In this document: positions 53,940 through 63,067 of the stretch, piece after piece
Layout: each line of letters opens with the position of its first letter
Position numbering within the stretch: the first letter of the stretch is position 1
Origin: JBEISR01 sp044371425
Lineage (GTDB): Bacteria > Planctomycetota > Planctomycetia > Pirellulales > Pirellulaceae
Length of the DNA: 64,000 bases
Reading direction: 5' to 3'
Assembly (NCBI GenBank): GCA_044371425.1
Contig: JBILTR010000001.1
Span: 248,001-312,000, forward strand
The notes under the pieces: generated by a model
The model's input: the letters and a program-made list of their open reading frames with translations, nothing else
Database searches by the model: none
Told to the model about the DNA's origin: nothing
Translations under genes and position numbers: made by a program

Positions 53940-55428
53940 ACCTCTCCGTCAACTGCGCGATCAGCAGTCGGGCCAGTCGATCGTTCTGCCAGTAGAGGAA
54001 GGTCAGATAGAGCCCGGCACCTAGGGGAGCGACCGCAAGAGAGCCTCCTTGGGGGAGCGCGGCGACCAAAGGAAGGCAAAGAAAACAGGTCGCCAGCGCG
54101 GAGGTCGCTAGACGCAGGGTGTCGTGGGTCAGTGGACGGTCCCAGAGAGGACCGATGCGCCAGGAGAGGACGATGCCGATCGCGAGCGCCGTCAGCGTCA
54201 GATGGACAACCGAACCGATCGCTAAGCCCTCGCTACCCAGCAACCTGACGAGGGTGGCCTTGGCCGCCCAACCCAGAAGCATTGCCACCAGTCCGATCCA
54301 GGTCGGGGTCATCGTATTGCCGATGGCAAAGAAACCTCGAGCGGTCCAGTCGGCAAGCGATGCGCCCAGCAGCGTCCAGACCAGAACTCGGAACAGACTG
54401 CCGACCGCCGCCGTATCCGTCGCGGAAAAGGCTCCTCGTTGCAACAAATCGCCGGTGACCGATTCCGCGAAGAAACTGATCCCAACGACGATGGGGATCA
54501 AGATCCAAAGCAGGGCATAGATCCCCTGCATTTGTCGGTGGCGAACGGCATCCGCTCCTTCGTCCTGTTCACCTCGATTCAGCCGCGCGAAGAGCACGGT
54601 TAGCAGGCCACCGACGCTGATCGAAGAGAGAGCCGTGACGAAGCGCTGCGTGTAGCCAAAGTGCGCGATGGTACCGGGGGGCAGAAAGGACAGCAGCCAT
54701 CGTTCGACCACCATGTCCCATCGCATCACGGCGTTGCCAAGAAGTAGTGGGAGCGCCATGCGCCACAGATCGCGTGCCATCGGGTTGATCCCGAACGGTT
54801 CTCGTTGAAGCGCCCTGCGCAAAGGCCATATCAGCGCCGTCACCCATCCCAGCCCGGTCAGAAACATCGACAGCGTGTAGGCTTCGATGCCACCGGTCGC
54901 CCATCGCCAGGTCCAAAGGGCATGAAGCAGACTGAATGCGAAGGCGATCCAGGCGGGATACAGGAATCGCTGTTGCGCTTGGTAGATGGTGCTCAGAAAA
55001 GTGACCATGCTGCCCCAAAGCACTTGCCAGGAGAGCCAGATCAATTGGTCGGACGCCAGTTGATGCCGCATCGAATCCAGGCCGGGGAGGAAGAAATCGA
55101 TCCAGAAGGATCGCCCGATGTATAGAACCATCGTGGCGGTCAAGGCGGTTGCCACCAGCATCCCAACTACGGTAGCGATCATCTGCCAAGCTTCAGGATC
55201 GTTGGCATCCTTCTGAAACGCACGGGTCAGCAGAGGGACCAGGGCAAAGCCAAGCGGCAGGGTCAGAAGCAGCTGGATGGCCTGGGGGATCGCCAGGGTC
55301 GCCTGCAATGCATCGATCGCCGGGCTGGTTCCGAACCGGGCCGCCAACAGCATCTGGAGGGCGAACTGGACGAGGATCTGCAGGACAGAGAAGAACGTGA
55401 CTCCCGCCACGCTCTGCCACACCGCCAT
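53929..55428 (-). CDS. murJ: Lipid II flippase MurJ
   Basis: 499 residues, usual length, with about 13-14 predicted membrane segments. MurJ moves the peptidoglycan precursor lipid II across the inner membrane. The start at 55428 is fixed by AGGAGG four bases upstream. The N-terminus AVWQSVAGVTFFSVLQ, the segment AARFGTSPAIDALQATLAIPQ (the family's R..G....D), and VLFARLNRGEQDEGADA (a conserved cytoplasmic loop) mark the MVF/MurJ family. A peptidoglycan role is consistent with planctomycetes now known to make the polymer. A related MATE/polysaccharide flippase is less likely. Confidence 0.87.
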   Translation of the reverse strand: MAVWQSVAGVTFFSVLQILVQFALQMLLAARFGTSPAIDALQATLAIPQAIQLLLTLPLGFALVPLLTRAFQKDANDPEAWQMIATVVGMLVATALTATMVLYIGRSFWIDFFLPGLDSMRHQLASDQLIWLSWQVLWGSMVTFLSTIYQAQQRFLYPAWIAFAFSLLHALWTWRWATGGIEAYTLSMFLTGLGWVTALIWPLRRALQREPFGINPMARDLWRMALPLLLGNAVMRWDMVVERWLLSFLPPGTIAHFGYTQRFVTALSSISVGGLLTVLFARLNRGEQDEGADAVRHRQMQGIYALLWILIPIVVGISFFAESVTGDLLQRGAFSATDTAAVGSLFRVLVWTLLGASLADWTARGFFAIGNTMTPTWIGLVAMLLGWAAKATLVRLLGSEGLAIGSVVHLTLTALAIGIVLSWRIGPLWDRPLTHDTLRLATSALATCFLCLPLVAALPQGGSLAVAPLGAGLYLTFLYWQNDRLARLLIAQLTERFRS

Positions 55429-55432
55429 GGTT

Positions 55433-55438
55433 CCTCCT
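55433..55438 (-). promoter_or_regulatory. Consensus Shine-Dalgarno AGGAGG for murJ
   Basis: AGGAGG on the minus strand, four bases before the ATG at 55428. It selects this start over an in-frame upstream codon at 55458. Confidence 0.8.
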
Positions 55439-55655
55439 GGAAGTCCGCTGCCCGTCAAGAGCTGATCATTGGGTCGCGCGACGTCGGCAACCGATTCCCT
55501 TCTATCCTAGCATCTCGATTTCGCTTTACCCAAAACAAAGTTCATCCGCTCGCTTTCCCAGGAAAGCGCGGTCCAGGCTGACCAAGCCGGTAGAATGGAA
55601 GGGACTTGGTTGGCAGAATCGGCCTGATGGATACGGAAAACTTAGGGAATCGAAG

Positions 55656-56027
55656 ATGGAAGTGATCGCACTGGACCAATGCCCCCCCTTTGTCACGAAG
55701 GATGGATCGATCATTCGTGAACTGCTAAGCCACCGCAATTCCTCGATCCGAATGCAGAGTCTGGCCGAGGCAGTGGTGCCACCCGGGGGACGCACCCAGA
55801 TCCACCGGCATCACCGGACAGAGGAAATCTACTGGATCATCTCCGGGACGGGTGTCATGTGGATGGATGGTCAGCAGAGATCGATTGGCCCCGGGGATGC
55901 CATCGCGATTCCGCCCGGAGTGCTTCATGGATTGATCAATCCATCGGACGAACCGCTGCGGCTTCTGTGTTGCTGCGCACCTGGGTATGAGCACGAGGAC
56001 ACGGAGTTGCTTGGGCAGGATGGCTAA
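55656..56027 (+). CDS. Small cupin-domain protein
   Basis: 123 residues forming one cupin barrel. Motif 1 is GGRTQIHRHHRTEEIYWIISGTG, with metal-ligand His, His and Glu in the expected spacing (noted only by pattern). Motif 2 is GDAIAIPPGVLHGL, with the last His ligand. It resembles mannose-6-phosphate isomerase-type or other metal-dependent cupins of unknown substrate. AGGGA lies about eight bases before the ATG. Its last 8 bp overlap the uvrA start at 56020, so the two are co-transcribed, though a functional link is not apparent. Confidence 0.85.
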   Translation: MEVIALDQCPPFVTKDGSIIRELLSHRNSSIRMQSLAEAVVPPGGRTQIHRHHRTEEIYWIISGTGVMWMDGQQRSIGPGDAIAIPPGVLHGLINPSDEPLRLLCCCAPGYEHEDTELLGQDG

Positions 56028-58722
56028 AAAACAGATCGCAACCAATCCCGATTCCGAGACCGATGTCCGGAAAACTCCATCGGAGACGGCGGCCAGTTGG
56101 CGGCTGCGGGGAGACCTGGGAAGCATCGCCATCCGCAATGCGCGCACCCACAATCTTCGCGGCGTCTCGGTCGATCTGCCCCATGGCCAGATGTCGGTAC
56201 TCACCGGTGTCAGCGGGAGCGGCAAAAGTTCGCTCGCCTTCGATACGCTCTATGCCGAAGGGCAACGGCAGTACATCGAAAGTCTGTCGGTCTACGCCAG
56301 GCAGTACGTGCAGCAGATGGAGCGGCCGGAGGTGGATTCCATCGCCGGCCTCCAGCCAACCCTCTGCATCGACCAACGACCAACCGCCATCAATCCGCGC
56401 AGCACCGTCGGCACGGTGACGGAAATCCACGATTACCTGCGGCTGATGATGGCTCGTCTGGGAACGCCAAGTTGTTCCCGATGCGGCGAAGCGATCGATC
56501 GGCAGTCGGTCGAGCAGATCGTGGGAAGCATCCGGCAGCAGGAAGAGCGAACGCAGGTGGTGGTGATGGCACCACTGGTCCGGGGGCGCAAGGGGGCCCA
56601 TGCCGAGGTCTTTCAGAAGATTCAAAAGGCAGGCTTGGTCAAAGTCCGTGTCGATGGCCAGATGGTCGATATCGACAGTCCCCCAACTCTTGCCGTTCGC
56701 ACCAACCATACGATCGAGGCGGTGGTGGATCGCATGGTGGTGCGTGAGGATTGGGTGACGCGTCTGGAGGAAGCGGTGCGACTGGCGCTGCGACTTGCCG
56801 ATGGACTGGTGACGATTTCCATCAAGTCCCCCTCGGATCGGACGGAACGGGTGGAGCAGGAACGGCTCTTCTCGACTCGTTTTGCCTGTGTGGCGTGCGG
56901 TGAGAGTATCGCGGAGATCGAACCGAGAACTTTCAGTTTCAACAGCCCCTATGGCGCCTGTTCGACCTGCGAAGGGACCGGGCTGATCGAAACGAAGGTC
57001 AAGCGAACGGGACGCGGGCGATCAACCAGCGATCCAACGCGGGAGAGCGATTCGGAGGAACAGACGCCAGCGATCGAATGCCCCGACTGCAAAGGGGCTC
57101 GCCTAGGCCCCCAGGCTCTGGCCGTGCGGATCGAAGGGCAATCGATCGACGATCTGTGCCAGATGCCGATTGAGAGATTGCAGCGGTTCCTGGAGGGTTG
57201 CCGTTTTGATTCGCTGAGAGATCCGATTTTTCAGCCATTGCGTCAAGATATCCAGCATCGACTTCGGTTCCTCATCGAGGTCGGACTGCATTACCTGACG
57301 CTTGGTCGATCCGCTCAGTCGCTCAGCGGCGGAGAACTGCAGCGAGTCCGTCTAGCGAGTTGTATCGGTTCGGGACTGGTAGGGGTTTGCTATGTTCTGG
57401 ATGAACCAAGCATCGGGCTGCATCCGCGAGACAACGATCTGCTGATCGGTTCGCTGAGGCGTCTGCAGCAGGCCGGAAACACGCTGGTGGTGGTAGAGCA
57501 CGACGAAGCGATGATTCGACAAGCCGATCTGCTGGTCGATCTTGGTCCTGGAGCGGGGCCTTTGGGGGGGCGACTGGTGGCGGCCGGTTCGGTGCAGGAG
57601 GTCGCCAGCAGCGAGGAATCCACGACGGGTCAGTACCTCAGCGGTCGCAGGGTGATTGCCGTTCCAGGGAGTCGGCGAGCGGTGGATACGGAACGGCTGT
57701 TGCGGCTCAAACAGGCGACGACGCACAATCTTCGTGGGATCGATGTCGATTTCCCGCTCGGATGTTTGATCGGCGTGGCGGGAGTCAGTGGCAGCGGAAA
57801 GAGTTCCCTCATCCTCGATACTCTGATCCCCAGGCTGCGACAGCAGCTTGGACGATCCAGCGGTCCCCGCGATAGCCGTACCGACCCTCTTCTCTCAGGT
57901 TGGCATCCGATCGATCGCTGCATCGCCATCGACCAGACCCCCATCGGGAGAACACCTCGAAGCTGCCCAGCGACCTACTGCGGGGCTCAGGATCTGATAC
58001 GCCGGATCTTTGCTGCCACACGCGATGCCAAGCAGCGGGGCTACGGGACCAACCGTTTCAGTTTCAACGCAGGAGAAGGCAGGTGCGCGGTCTGTCAGGG
58101 ACAGGGGCAGCAGCGACTGGAGATGAATTTTCTTGCCGACCTTTTTGTCACCTGTCCCCAGTGCAAAGGGAGCCGATACAACCAAGCGACATTGGAGGTC
58201 CACTACCGGGATCGCAATATCGCTCAGGTGCTCTCGATGTCGATCGATGAAGCGGTCGAATTTTTCGATGGGATCGATTCGCTGCAGCAAATCCTGATCA
58301 GCCTTCAGCGAGTCGGTTTAGGGTATATCTCCCTGGGCCAGCCTTCCACAACGCTCAGCGGGGGCGAGGCGCAGCGGATCAAGCTTGCGACGGAGCTAGC
58401 CAGCCGCAGTCCGGGACACACCCTGGCCATCCTCGACGAACCGACCACAGGGCTGCATTGGCAAGACGTCGATCGGTTGATCGATGTGCTTCAGGGGATC
58501 GTCGACAAGGGAAACACGGTGCTGGTGATCGAGCACCATTTAGATGTGCTAAAGGCCTGCGACTGGCTGTTGGAGCTGGGGCCTGAAGGAGGCGTCGAAG
58601 GGGGCCAGCTGATCGCTCAGGGGACCCCGGAGCAAGTGGCTGGAAACCCGAGAAGTCTGACCGGGCCCTTTCTGGCCCCCCTCTTGCAACGCATGGAACC
58701 GAAGAACTTAGAGACCGAATGA
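56020..58722 (+). CDS. uvrA: Excinuclease ABC subunit A, internally shortened
   Basis: 900 residues from the ATG at 56020, versus about 940 in typical UvrA. It detects DNA damage and loads UvrB in nucleotide excision repair. Walker A motifs are GVSGSGKSS at 63-71 and 588-596. The SLSGGELQRVRLAS and LSGGEAQRIKLATEL signatures and both Walker B motifs (LDEPSIGLH, LDEPTTGLH) are intact. The UvrB-binding region (APLVRGRKGAH) and zinc modules (CSRCG; CVACG with CSTCEGTG; CAVCQGQG with CPQCKGSR) are present. Between CEGTG and CPDCKGARLG, however, there are only about 32 residues, rich in Arg, Ser and acidic residues, where E. coli UvrA has about 120. The propeller gene starts inside its stop codon (ATGA). 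Confidence 0.9.
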   Translation: MAKKQIATNPDSETDVRKTPSETAASWRLRGDLGSIAIRNARTHNLRGVSVDLPHGQMSVLTGVSGSGKSSLAFDTLYAEGQRQYIESLSVYARQYVQQMERPEVDSIAGLQPTLCIDQRPTAINPRSTVGTVTEIHDYLRLMMARLGTPSCSRCGEAIDRQSVEQIVGSIRQQEERTQVVVMAPLVRGRKGAHAEVFQKIQKAGLVKVRVDGQMVDIDSPPTLAVRTNHTIEAVVDRMVVREDWVTRLEEAVRLALRLADGLVTISIKSPSDRTERVEQERLFSTRFACVACGESIAEIEPRTFSFNSPYGACSTCEGTGLIETKVKRTGRGRSTSDPTRESDSEEQTPAIECPDCKGARLGPQALAVRIEGQSIDDLCQMPIERLQRFLEGCRFDSLRDPIFQPLRQDIQHRLRFLIEVGLHYLTLGRSAQSLSGGELQRVRLASCIGSGLVGVCYVLDEPSIGLHPRDNDLLIGSLRRLQQAGNTLVVVEHDEAMIRQADLLVDLGPGAGPLGGRLVAAGSVQEVASSEESTTGQYLSGRRVIAVPGSRRAVDTERLLRLKQATTHNLRGIDVDFPLGCLIGVAGVSGSGKSSLILDTLIPRLRQQLGRSSGPRDSRTDPLLSGWHPIDRCIAIDQTPIGRTPRSCPATYCGAQDLIRRIFAATRDAKQRGYGTNRFSFNAGEGRCAVCQGQGQQRLEMNFLADLFVTCPQCKGSRYNQATLEVHYRDRNIAQVLSMSIDEAVEFFDGIDSLQQILISLQRVGLGYISLGQPSTTLSGGEAQRIKLATELASRSPGHTLAILDEPTTGLHWQDVDRLIDVLQGIVDKGNTVLVIEHHLDVLKACDWLLELGPEGGVEGGQLIAQGTPEQVAGNPRSLTGPFLAPLLQRMEPKNLETE

Positions 58723-60380
58723 GGAATGGCCGAATGGCTACGAACGAGACGAACCCAATCGCTTTGACTCCTCGTGCAGGGCAGTGGTGGCGCTGGTGGG
58801 TGACAGCGGCCGCTGTGGCATTGCTGGGACTTTTGGCTTGGAGCCTGCTTTGGGAATTCGACCATGCAGTCGCCAACGTCGTCCTAGGGATCTGCTTGTT
58901 TCTGGCGATGCTGGTGGCTTGGATCACCCTCTGGAGATCCTCATCCGCCCATCTGCGGAAGTGGGTAGCATGCGTACCGATTCTGCTCGGGGTCGCAGCG
59001 GCAGGTCTATTGAAGTTTCAGGGATTCAACGGCGAGATCGTGCCTCAGTTTCAATGGCGATGGACCGGCCCCAGATCCAAACCTGCTGCAATGCCATCGG
59101 ATGCCCCTGCAACTCCCGCTCAACTCGATTCCGCTCCCTCCGAACCACTCACCCCACCTGCGGCTGCCACCAGAGATGGTTTTCCTCAGTATTTGGGAGC
59201 CAATCGCGACGGGAAGGTGACCTCGCCACGCTTCTCCAAGCCGATCGGTAAGGACGACTTGTTGTTGCGATGGCAGGTGGCTGTCGGCGCTGGATGGTCT
59301 GGAGTGGCTGTGGCCGACAATCGGCTTTACACGATCGAACAGCATGGAGCCGACGAATCGATTCGCTGCTATGCCACCCAGACAGGTCAGCTGGTATGGA
59401 AGCACGATTACCCGGCAAGGCATGAGAACCTACTGGGAGGTATTGGACCGCGCAGCACGCCTGCGTTCGTCGATGGTCAGGTGGTCGCTGCGGGGGCCTG
59501 TGGTGACCTGCACTGCCTGGATGCGCAGACCGGTGCGGTTCGCTGGAATCTGAATCTCAATGAAGTTGCGGGTACCACCCAGAAGGGCTTTGAAGCGACT
59601 GTCTCTTGGGGTCGCAGTGCGTCCCCATTGTGCTACGAAGGGCTGGTCTATTTGCCTCTGGGTGGCGATCTGTCCAAGGGATGCCAGAGCCTGATTGCGA
59701 TCGACCTAGCGAGCGGCAAGGAGCGATGGCGAGCGGGGGGCGGGCAGATTGCCTACGCATCCCCTGCTCTCCTGACACTCGATGGCACACCCCAGGTGCT
59801 GTGGCTGGAACAGGAGTTTGTCTGCAGCTGCGATCCGAAGACGGGGGAGTTGTTGTGGCAGCACCCGTGGCCCAGCAGTAGCAGTGGCGACGCGTGTGCC
59901 AGCCAGCCCATGCAGATCGACGCGCGGCGCGTCCTGCTGACCAAAGGCTATGGACAGGGGTGTCGCGTGATCGAAGTTGGAAAGACCGACTCGAAGTGGC
60001 AAGCCAACGAAATCTGGAGCCGGACGCCGCTGCTAAGAACCAAGTTCACCTCGGCGCTAGTGGACGGAGGCTTTGCCTACGGATTGAACGACGGCATCCT
60101 GGAATGCGTCGAACTCGATCAGGGAAAGAGGCTATGGCGGCAGGGTCGCTATGGGCATGGCCAGGTCCTTCTGGTCGAAAAAAATCTGGTGATCGCCAGC
60201 GAATCCGGGGAGTTGGCGGTGGTGACAGCCGACCCGTCAAAGCCGCAAGTGCTGGCGCGCCTCCCTGTGCTCCAGGGCACCACCTGGAATCCCCTCGCCG
60301 TGGTCGGATCGCAGATCTATCTCAGGAACGCCCAGGAAATGGCTCGTGTCGATCTTCAGACCGACAGCGACTCGCTATAA
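58719..60380 (+). CDS. PQQ-like beta-propeller membrane-anchored protein
   Basis: 553 residues; the ATG at 58719 overlaps the uvrA stop, and an ATG at 58734 is an alternative. Three hydrophobic segments occupy about residues 28-110, followed by a Pro/Ala/Ser linker (about 120-155). From about 160 the sequence is a propeller of PQQ-type repeats: DNRLYTIEQHGAD, IRCYATQTGQLVWK, LHCLDAQTGAVRW, LIAIDLASGKERW, CSCDPKTGELLW and ECVELDQGKRLW. Each ends in the W of the blade signature. No PQQ-binding dehydrogenase catalytic residues are evident, so it is likely a non-enzymatic or binding propeller, common in planctomycetes as outer-face proteins. Function unknown. Confidence 0.85.
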   Translation: MRNGRMATNETNPIALTPRAGQWWRWWVTAAAVALLGLLAWSLLWEFDHAVANVVLGICLFLAMLVAWITLWRSSSAHLRKWVACVPILLGVAAAGLLKFQGFNGEIVPQFQWRWTGPRSKPAAMPSDAPATPAQLDSAPSEPLTPPAAATRDGFPQYLGANRDGKVTSPRFSKPIGKDDLLLRWQVAVGAGWSGVAVADNRLYTIEQHGADESIRCYATQTGQLVWKHDYPARHENLLGGIGPRSTPAFVDGQVVAAGACGDLHCLDAQTGAVRWNLNLNEVAGTTQKGFEATVSWGRSASPLCYEGLVYLPLGGDLSKGCQSLIAIDLASGKERWRAGGGQIAYASPALLTLDGTPQVLWLEQEFVCSCDPKTGELLWQHPWPSSSSGDACASQPMQIDARRVLLTKGYGQGCRVIEVGKTDSKWQANEIWSRTPLLRTKFTSALVDGGFAYGLNDGILECVELDQGKRLWRQGRYGHGQVLLVEKNLVIASESGELAVVTADPSKPQVLARLPVLQGTTWNPLAVVGSQIYLRNAQEMARVDLQTDSDSL

Positions 60381-60535
60381 TGAAAACGCTGGAGACGACC
60401 GGGTCTCTGGACGAAAAGAGCCTATTTTCTCCCAGTCATCGTCAGCTGGATCTGGGAATCCAACCGCCCGGATGGCAGCTGCTGACCTGAAGAAAATCTT
60501 TTCTCTTATGGAATCCTGCTAGCGCGGACTGTGGC

Positions 60536-61543
60536 ATGCTCACGTGGATCGTTCGTTGCGGTGTGATGCGCACCCTGCACGTCATGCAGTATCGACATCC
60601 GTTGCGCCGAGGCGATCGCGTCATCGTTCGCACCTTGCGTGGTTGGGAATTGGGCGAAGTGCTGGCGGAAGCAACCCCCAGAGCCCTGGCGCAGATGGAG
60701 GATCCTCCGGGAGGCACCATCCAGCGGGTTGCAACGGCGGAAGATGAGCAGCAGGTGCTGAGGCTGATCAAGGAGAGTCGGGAGCAATTTCAAAAGTGCC
60801 GTGAAATCATCGCCCAGATGCAGTTGCCGATGGATCTGATCGACCTGGAACGGCTCTTCGGAAACGATCGCGTGGTCGTCTACTTTCTCAGCGAACAGCG
60901 GGTCGACTTCCGGGAGTTGGTCAAGCGGCTGGGGGCGGAGTTTGGCACGCGGATCGAAATGAAGCAGGTGGGAGCACGAGACGAAGCGAAGCTGCTGGCG
61001 GAGTACGGCGACTGCGGCAAACCAGTCTGCTGCAACACCCACTTGGTGCAGATGCCGCCGGTCTCCATGCGGATGGCGAAACTCCAAAAGGCGACCCTCG
61101 ATCCGAACAAGATCTCCGGCCGTTGTGGCCGACTGAAGTGCTGCTTGCGATACGAATACGATACCTACGAAGAAATTGCCCAGCAGCTGCCCCCCGCCGG
61201 TAGCCACGTCGTCACCCGGCAGGGGCGCGGGGTGGTCAAGGGGCATGAACTACTGATTCGACAGGTTCTGATCGAATACGAGGACCGTAGAAGGGTGCTA
61301 GTGACCGAAGACGAAATCCTGTCGGTGGTCAAAAAACCAACCGGCCCTAGCCTCACGTCCGAAGCGCCCGCCGAAGGGGGACCAAGGGGCTCTGAGCGTC
61401 GCGGGGGTGGGCGTGGGCGACGCCCCGGGCCCACCGGCGACCGTCCGCCGCAGCAGTCTGCCGAACAAGTCGAAACGCCACGAGATGAATCCCCCCCAGA
61501 ACCCACTTCCGATCGCGGCCCAACATCGCCCGAAACCAGCTGA
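60536..61543 (+). CDS. PSP1/YaaT-like domain protein
   Basis: 335 residues. The N-terminal half is a PSP1 domain as in B. subtilis YaaT/RicT. The signature region is GARDEAKLLAEYGDCGKPVCC, then PNKISGRCGRLKCCLRYEYDTYEE, with the Cys cluster (CGKPVCC, CGRLKCC) that holds an iron-sulfur cluster in RicT-type complexes. The C-terminal 70 residues are a low-complexity tail of Gly, Arg, Pro and acidic residues, probably disordered. In other bacteria this family takes part in RNA processing and phosphorelay control. Here the partners RicA and RicF are not visible. It lies 155 bp after the propeller gene and before the Minf_1886-type gene. Confidence 0.88.
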   Translation: MLTWIVRCGVMRTLHVMQYRHPLRRGDRVIVRTLRGWELGEVLAEATPRALAQMEDPPGGTIQRVATAEDEQQVLRLIKESREQFQKCREIIAQMQLPMDLIDLERLFGNDRVVVYFLSEQRVDFRELVKRLGAEFGTRIEMKQVGARDEAKLLAEYGDCGKPVCCNTHLVQMPPVSMRMAKLQKATLDPNKISGRCGRLKCCLRYEYDTYEEIAQQLPPAGSHVVTRQGRGVVKGHELLIRQVLIEYEDRRRVLVTEDEILSVVKKPTGPSLTSEAPAEGGPRGSERRGGGRGRRPGPTGDRPPQQSAEQVETPRDESPPEPTSDRGPTSPETS

Positions 61544-61638
61544 GTCGATGGCGTCAGCCAGCCGATCGCTTTCGTTGCGATCCCAACGGTTACCAAACAG
61601 ACCCCCCTCATTGATTCGATTACGGAAGTCTTCCTTAC

Positions 61639-62043
61639 ATGGCCGCAAAAGTTCACCCCATTATCGAATTGCTACAACAGGATCATCGATATCCACTGGA
61701 AAGTTATCAATTCGTCCGGGAGGGGTTGGCTTACGCACAGCAGGTGATGAAGATGCCGCCACAGGGAAGTGCCGCATCCGAACCCGAGGGAGAGCATCAC
61801 CTAACCGGTCAGCAGCTATGCGAAGCCATCCGGCATTATGCCGTCGACCAATTCGGTTACTTGGCCAAAACGGTGCTCAATCACTGGAACATCTACTCGA
61901 CCAGCGATTTCGGAGAGATCGTCTACAACTTGATACGCATCAAGCAGATGAAGAAATCCAAGAGCGATCGACGGGAGGATTTCGATGACGTCTATCCGTT
62001 TGAAGGAGCCTTTCAACCGGTCTTCGGGCCGCTGGATGCCTGA
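61639..62043 (+). CDS. Minf_1886-type conserved PVC-superphylum protein
   Basis: 134 residues, a small soluble protein known chiefly from planctomycetes, verrucomicrobia and relatives. The order of landmarks is HPIIELLQQDHRYPLESYQFVREGL at the N-terminus (marker residues DHRYP), HHLTGQQLCEAIRHYAVDQFGYLAKTVL, then SDFGEIVYNLI. The fold appears mainly helical. It usually starts with ATG and lies near RNA-related or PSP1-type genes, as here 95 bp downstream of the PSP1 gene. Molecular function is not known. Confidence 0.85.
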   Translation: MAAKVHPIIELLQQDHRYPLESYQFVREGLAYAQQVMKMPPQGSAASEPEGEHHLTGQQLCEAIRHYAVDQFGYLAKTVLNHWNIYSTSDFGEIVYNLIRIKQMKKSKSDRREDFDDVYPFEGAFQPVFGPLDA

Positions 62044-62116
62044 TCCCTCGTGAGGCGACCACCAGCCTCGGCTCGTGGACATCCCAAGCATCGATAGGAT
62101 CTGTGGCCATCCCGGC

Positions 62117-63001
62117 TCAGACGTCCCCGCGGCGTCTGAGGCTGGAGCGGCCGGGGGCCGCCTGCTTTTCTTGTGGTGATGTGGTTCTGGGCCAGTGGGG
62201 AGCCGGCACATTCGGGGTCTTGCTTGCGGCGCTTGCCGGCGGTGCCATCGTCGCGACTCCACCTGGGATGGATGGACCTGGATCGCTGCGCTGGCCCAGG
62301 TAGTTTTCGATCACATCACGATTGTTTCGGACTTCGTCAGGCAATCCTTCAAAGAGCACCTGTCCCTTGTAGATCACGTAGGCGCGATCGACAAAACCGA
62401 GCAGTTCTAAAGCGGCGTGGTCGGTGATCAGAGAGGAGATGCCCTCTTCGCGAAGCTGCAGGATCACCTCCTGAATGCTGTCGACGCTGATTGGATCGAT
62501 CCCCGCAAATGGTTCGTCCAGCATGATGATCTTGGGATTGGCGACTAGGCAGCGCGCGATCTCCAGCTTCCTTCGCAGACCGCCAGAAAGCTGGGAAGCC
62601 AGCTTGTTTCGATGCTCGCTAATTTGCATCTGTTCCATCAGCTGCTCGCATCGCTCGATCCTCTGCCGTCGTGGGACTCCAAGAAGCTCTAGCAGCGAGA
62701 GGATATTGTCGTCGACGCGCATCTTTCGAAAGATGCTGGCTTCCTGAGCCAAATAGGCCATGCCACCTTCCCGAGCGCGACGGTACATCGGCCAATCGGT
62801 CACATCCTTTCCGCTCAGGATGACCTTGCCGCTGTCGGGCGGCAGCTGGCCGCAGGTGATTCGAAAGCTAGTCGATTTGCCGGCGCCGTTGGGACCCAGC
62901 AGTCCAACCACTTCCCCCTCGGTGACGTGGAAACTGACACCATCGACCACGCGCCGTTTGCCGTACGACTTGACGATGTTGTCGACATTCAGCACATCCA
63001 T
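62117..63001 (-). CDS. lptB: LPS export ABC transporter ATP-binding protein
   Basis: 294 residues from the ATG at 63001; a GTG seven codons upstream is also in frame. LptB powers transport of lipopolysaccharide through LptFG-C-A-D to the outer membrane, which supports a Gram-negative-type envelope. Walker A is GPNGAGKST, followed by the LptB-type YLAQEASIFRKMRVDDNI (Q-loop and helical region), signature LSGGLRRKLEIARCL, Walker B IIMLDEPFAGIDP, and H-loop LITDHAALE. The last 50 residues are a low-complexity Pro/Ala/Ser/Arg tail not present in E. coli LptB. A stem-loop (62116-62140) spans the stop codon. It lies downstream of the lepB gene on the same strand. Confidence 0.92.
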   Translation of the reverse strand: MDVLNVDNIVKSYGKRRVVDGVSFHVTEGEVVGLLGPNGAGKSTSFRITCGQLPPDSGKVILSGKDVTDWPMYRRAREGGMAYLAQEASIFRKMRVDDNILSLLELLGVPRRQRIERCEQLMEQMQISEHRNKLASQLSGGLRRKLEIARCLVANPKIIMLDEPFAGIDPISVDSIQEVILQLREEGISSLITDHAALELLGFVDRAYVIYKGQVLFEGLPDEVRNNRDVIENYLGQRSDPGPSIPGGVATMAPPASAASKTPNVPAPHWPRTTSPQEKQAAPGRSSLRRRGDV

Positions 63002-63067
63002 GCGCTCCTGCCTTGCCGCCACGCGGCGTTCCGTATGATTGCGAACGATCCATCGCGTCTGATCCGT

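Noticed and set aside
60376..60381. TATAAT at the end of the propeller gene as a -10 element for the PSP1 gene
   Set aside because: No acceptable -35 hexamer lies 16-18 bp upstream, and the match overlaps the stop codon of the previous gene.
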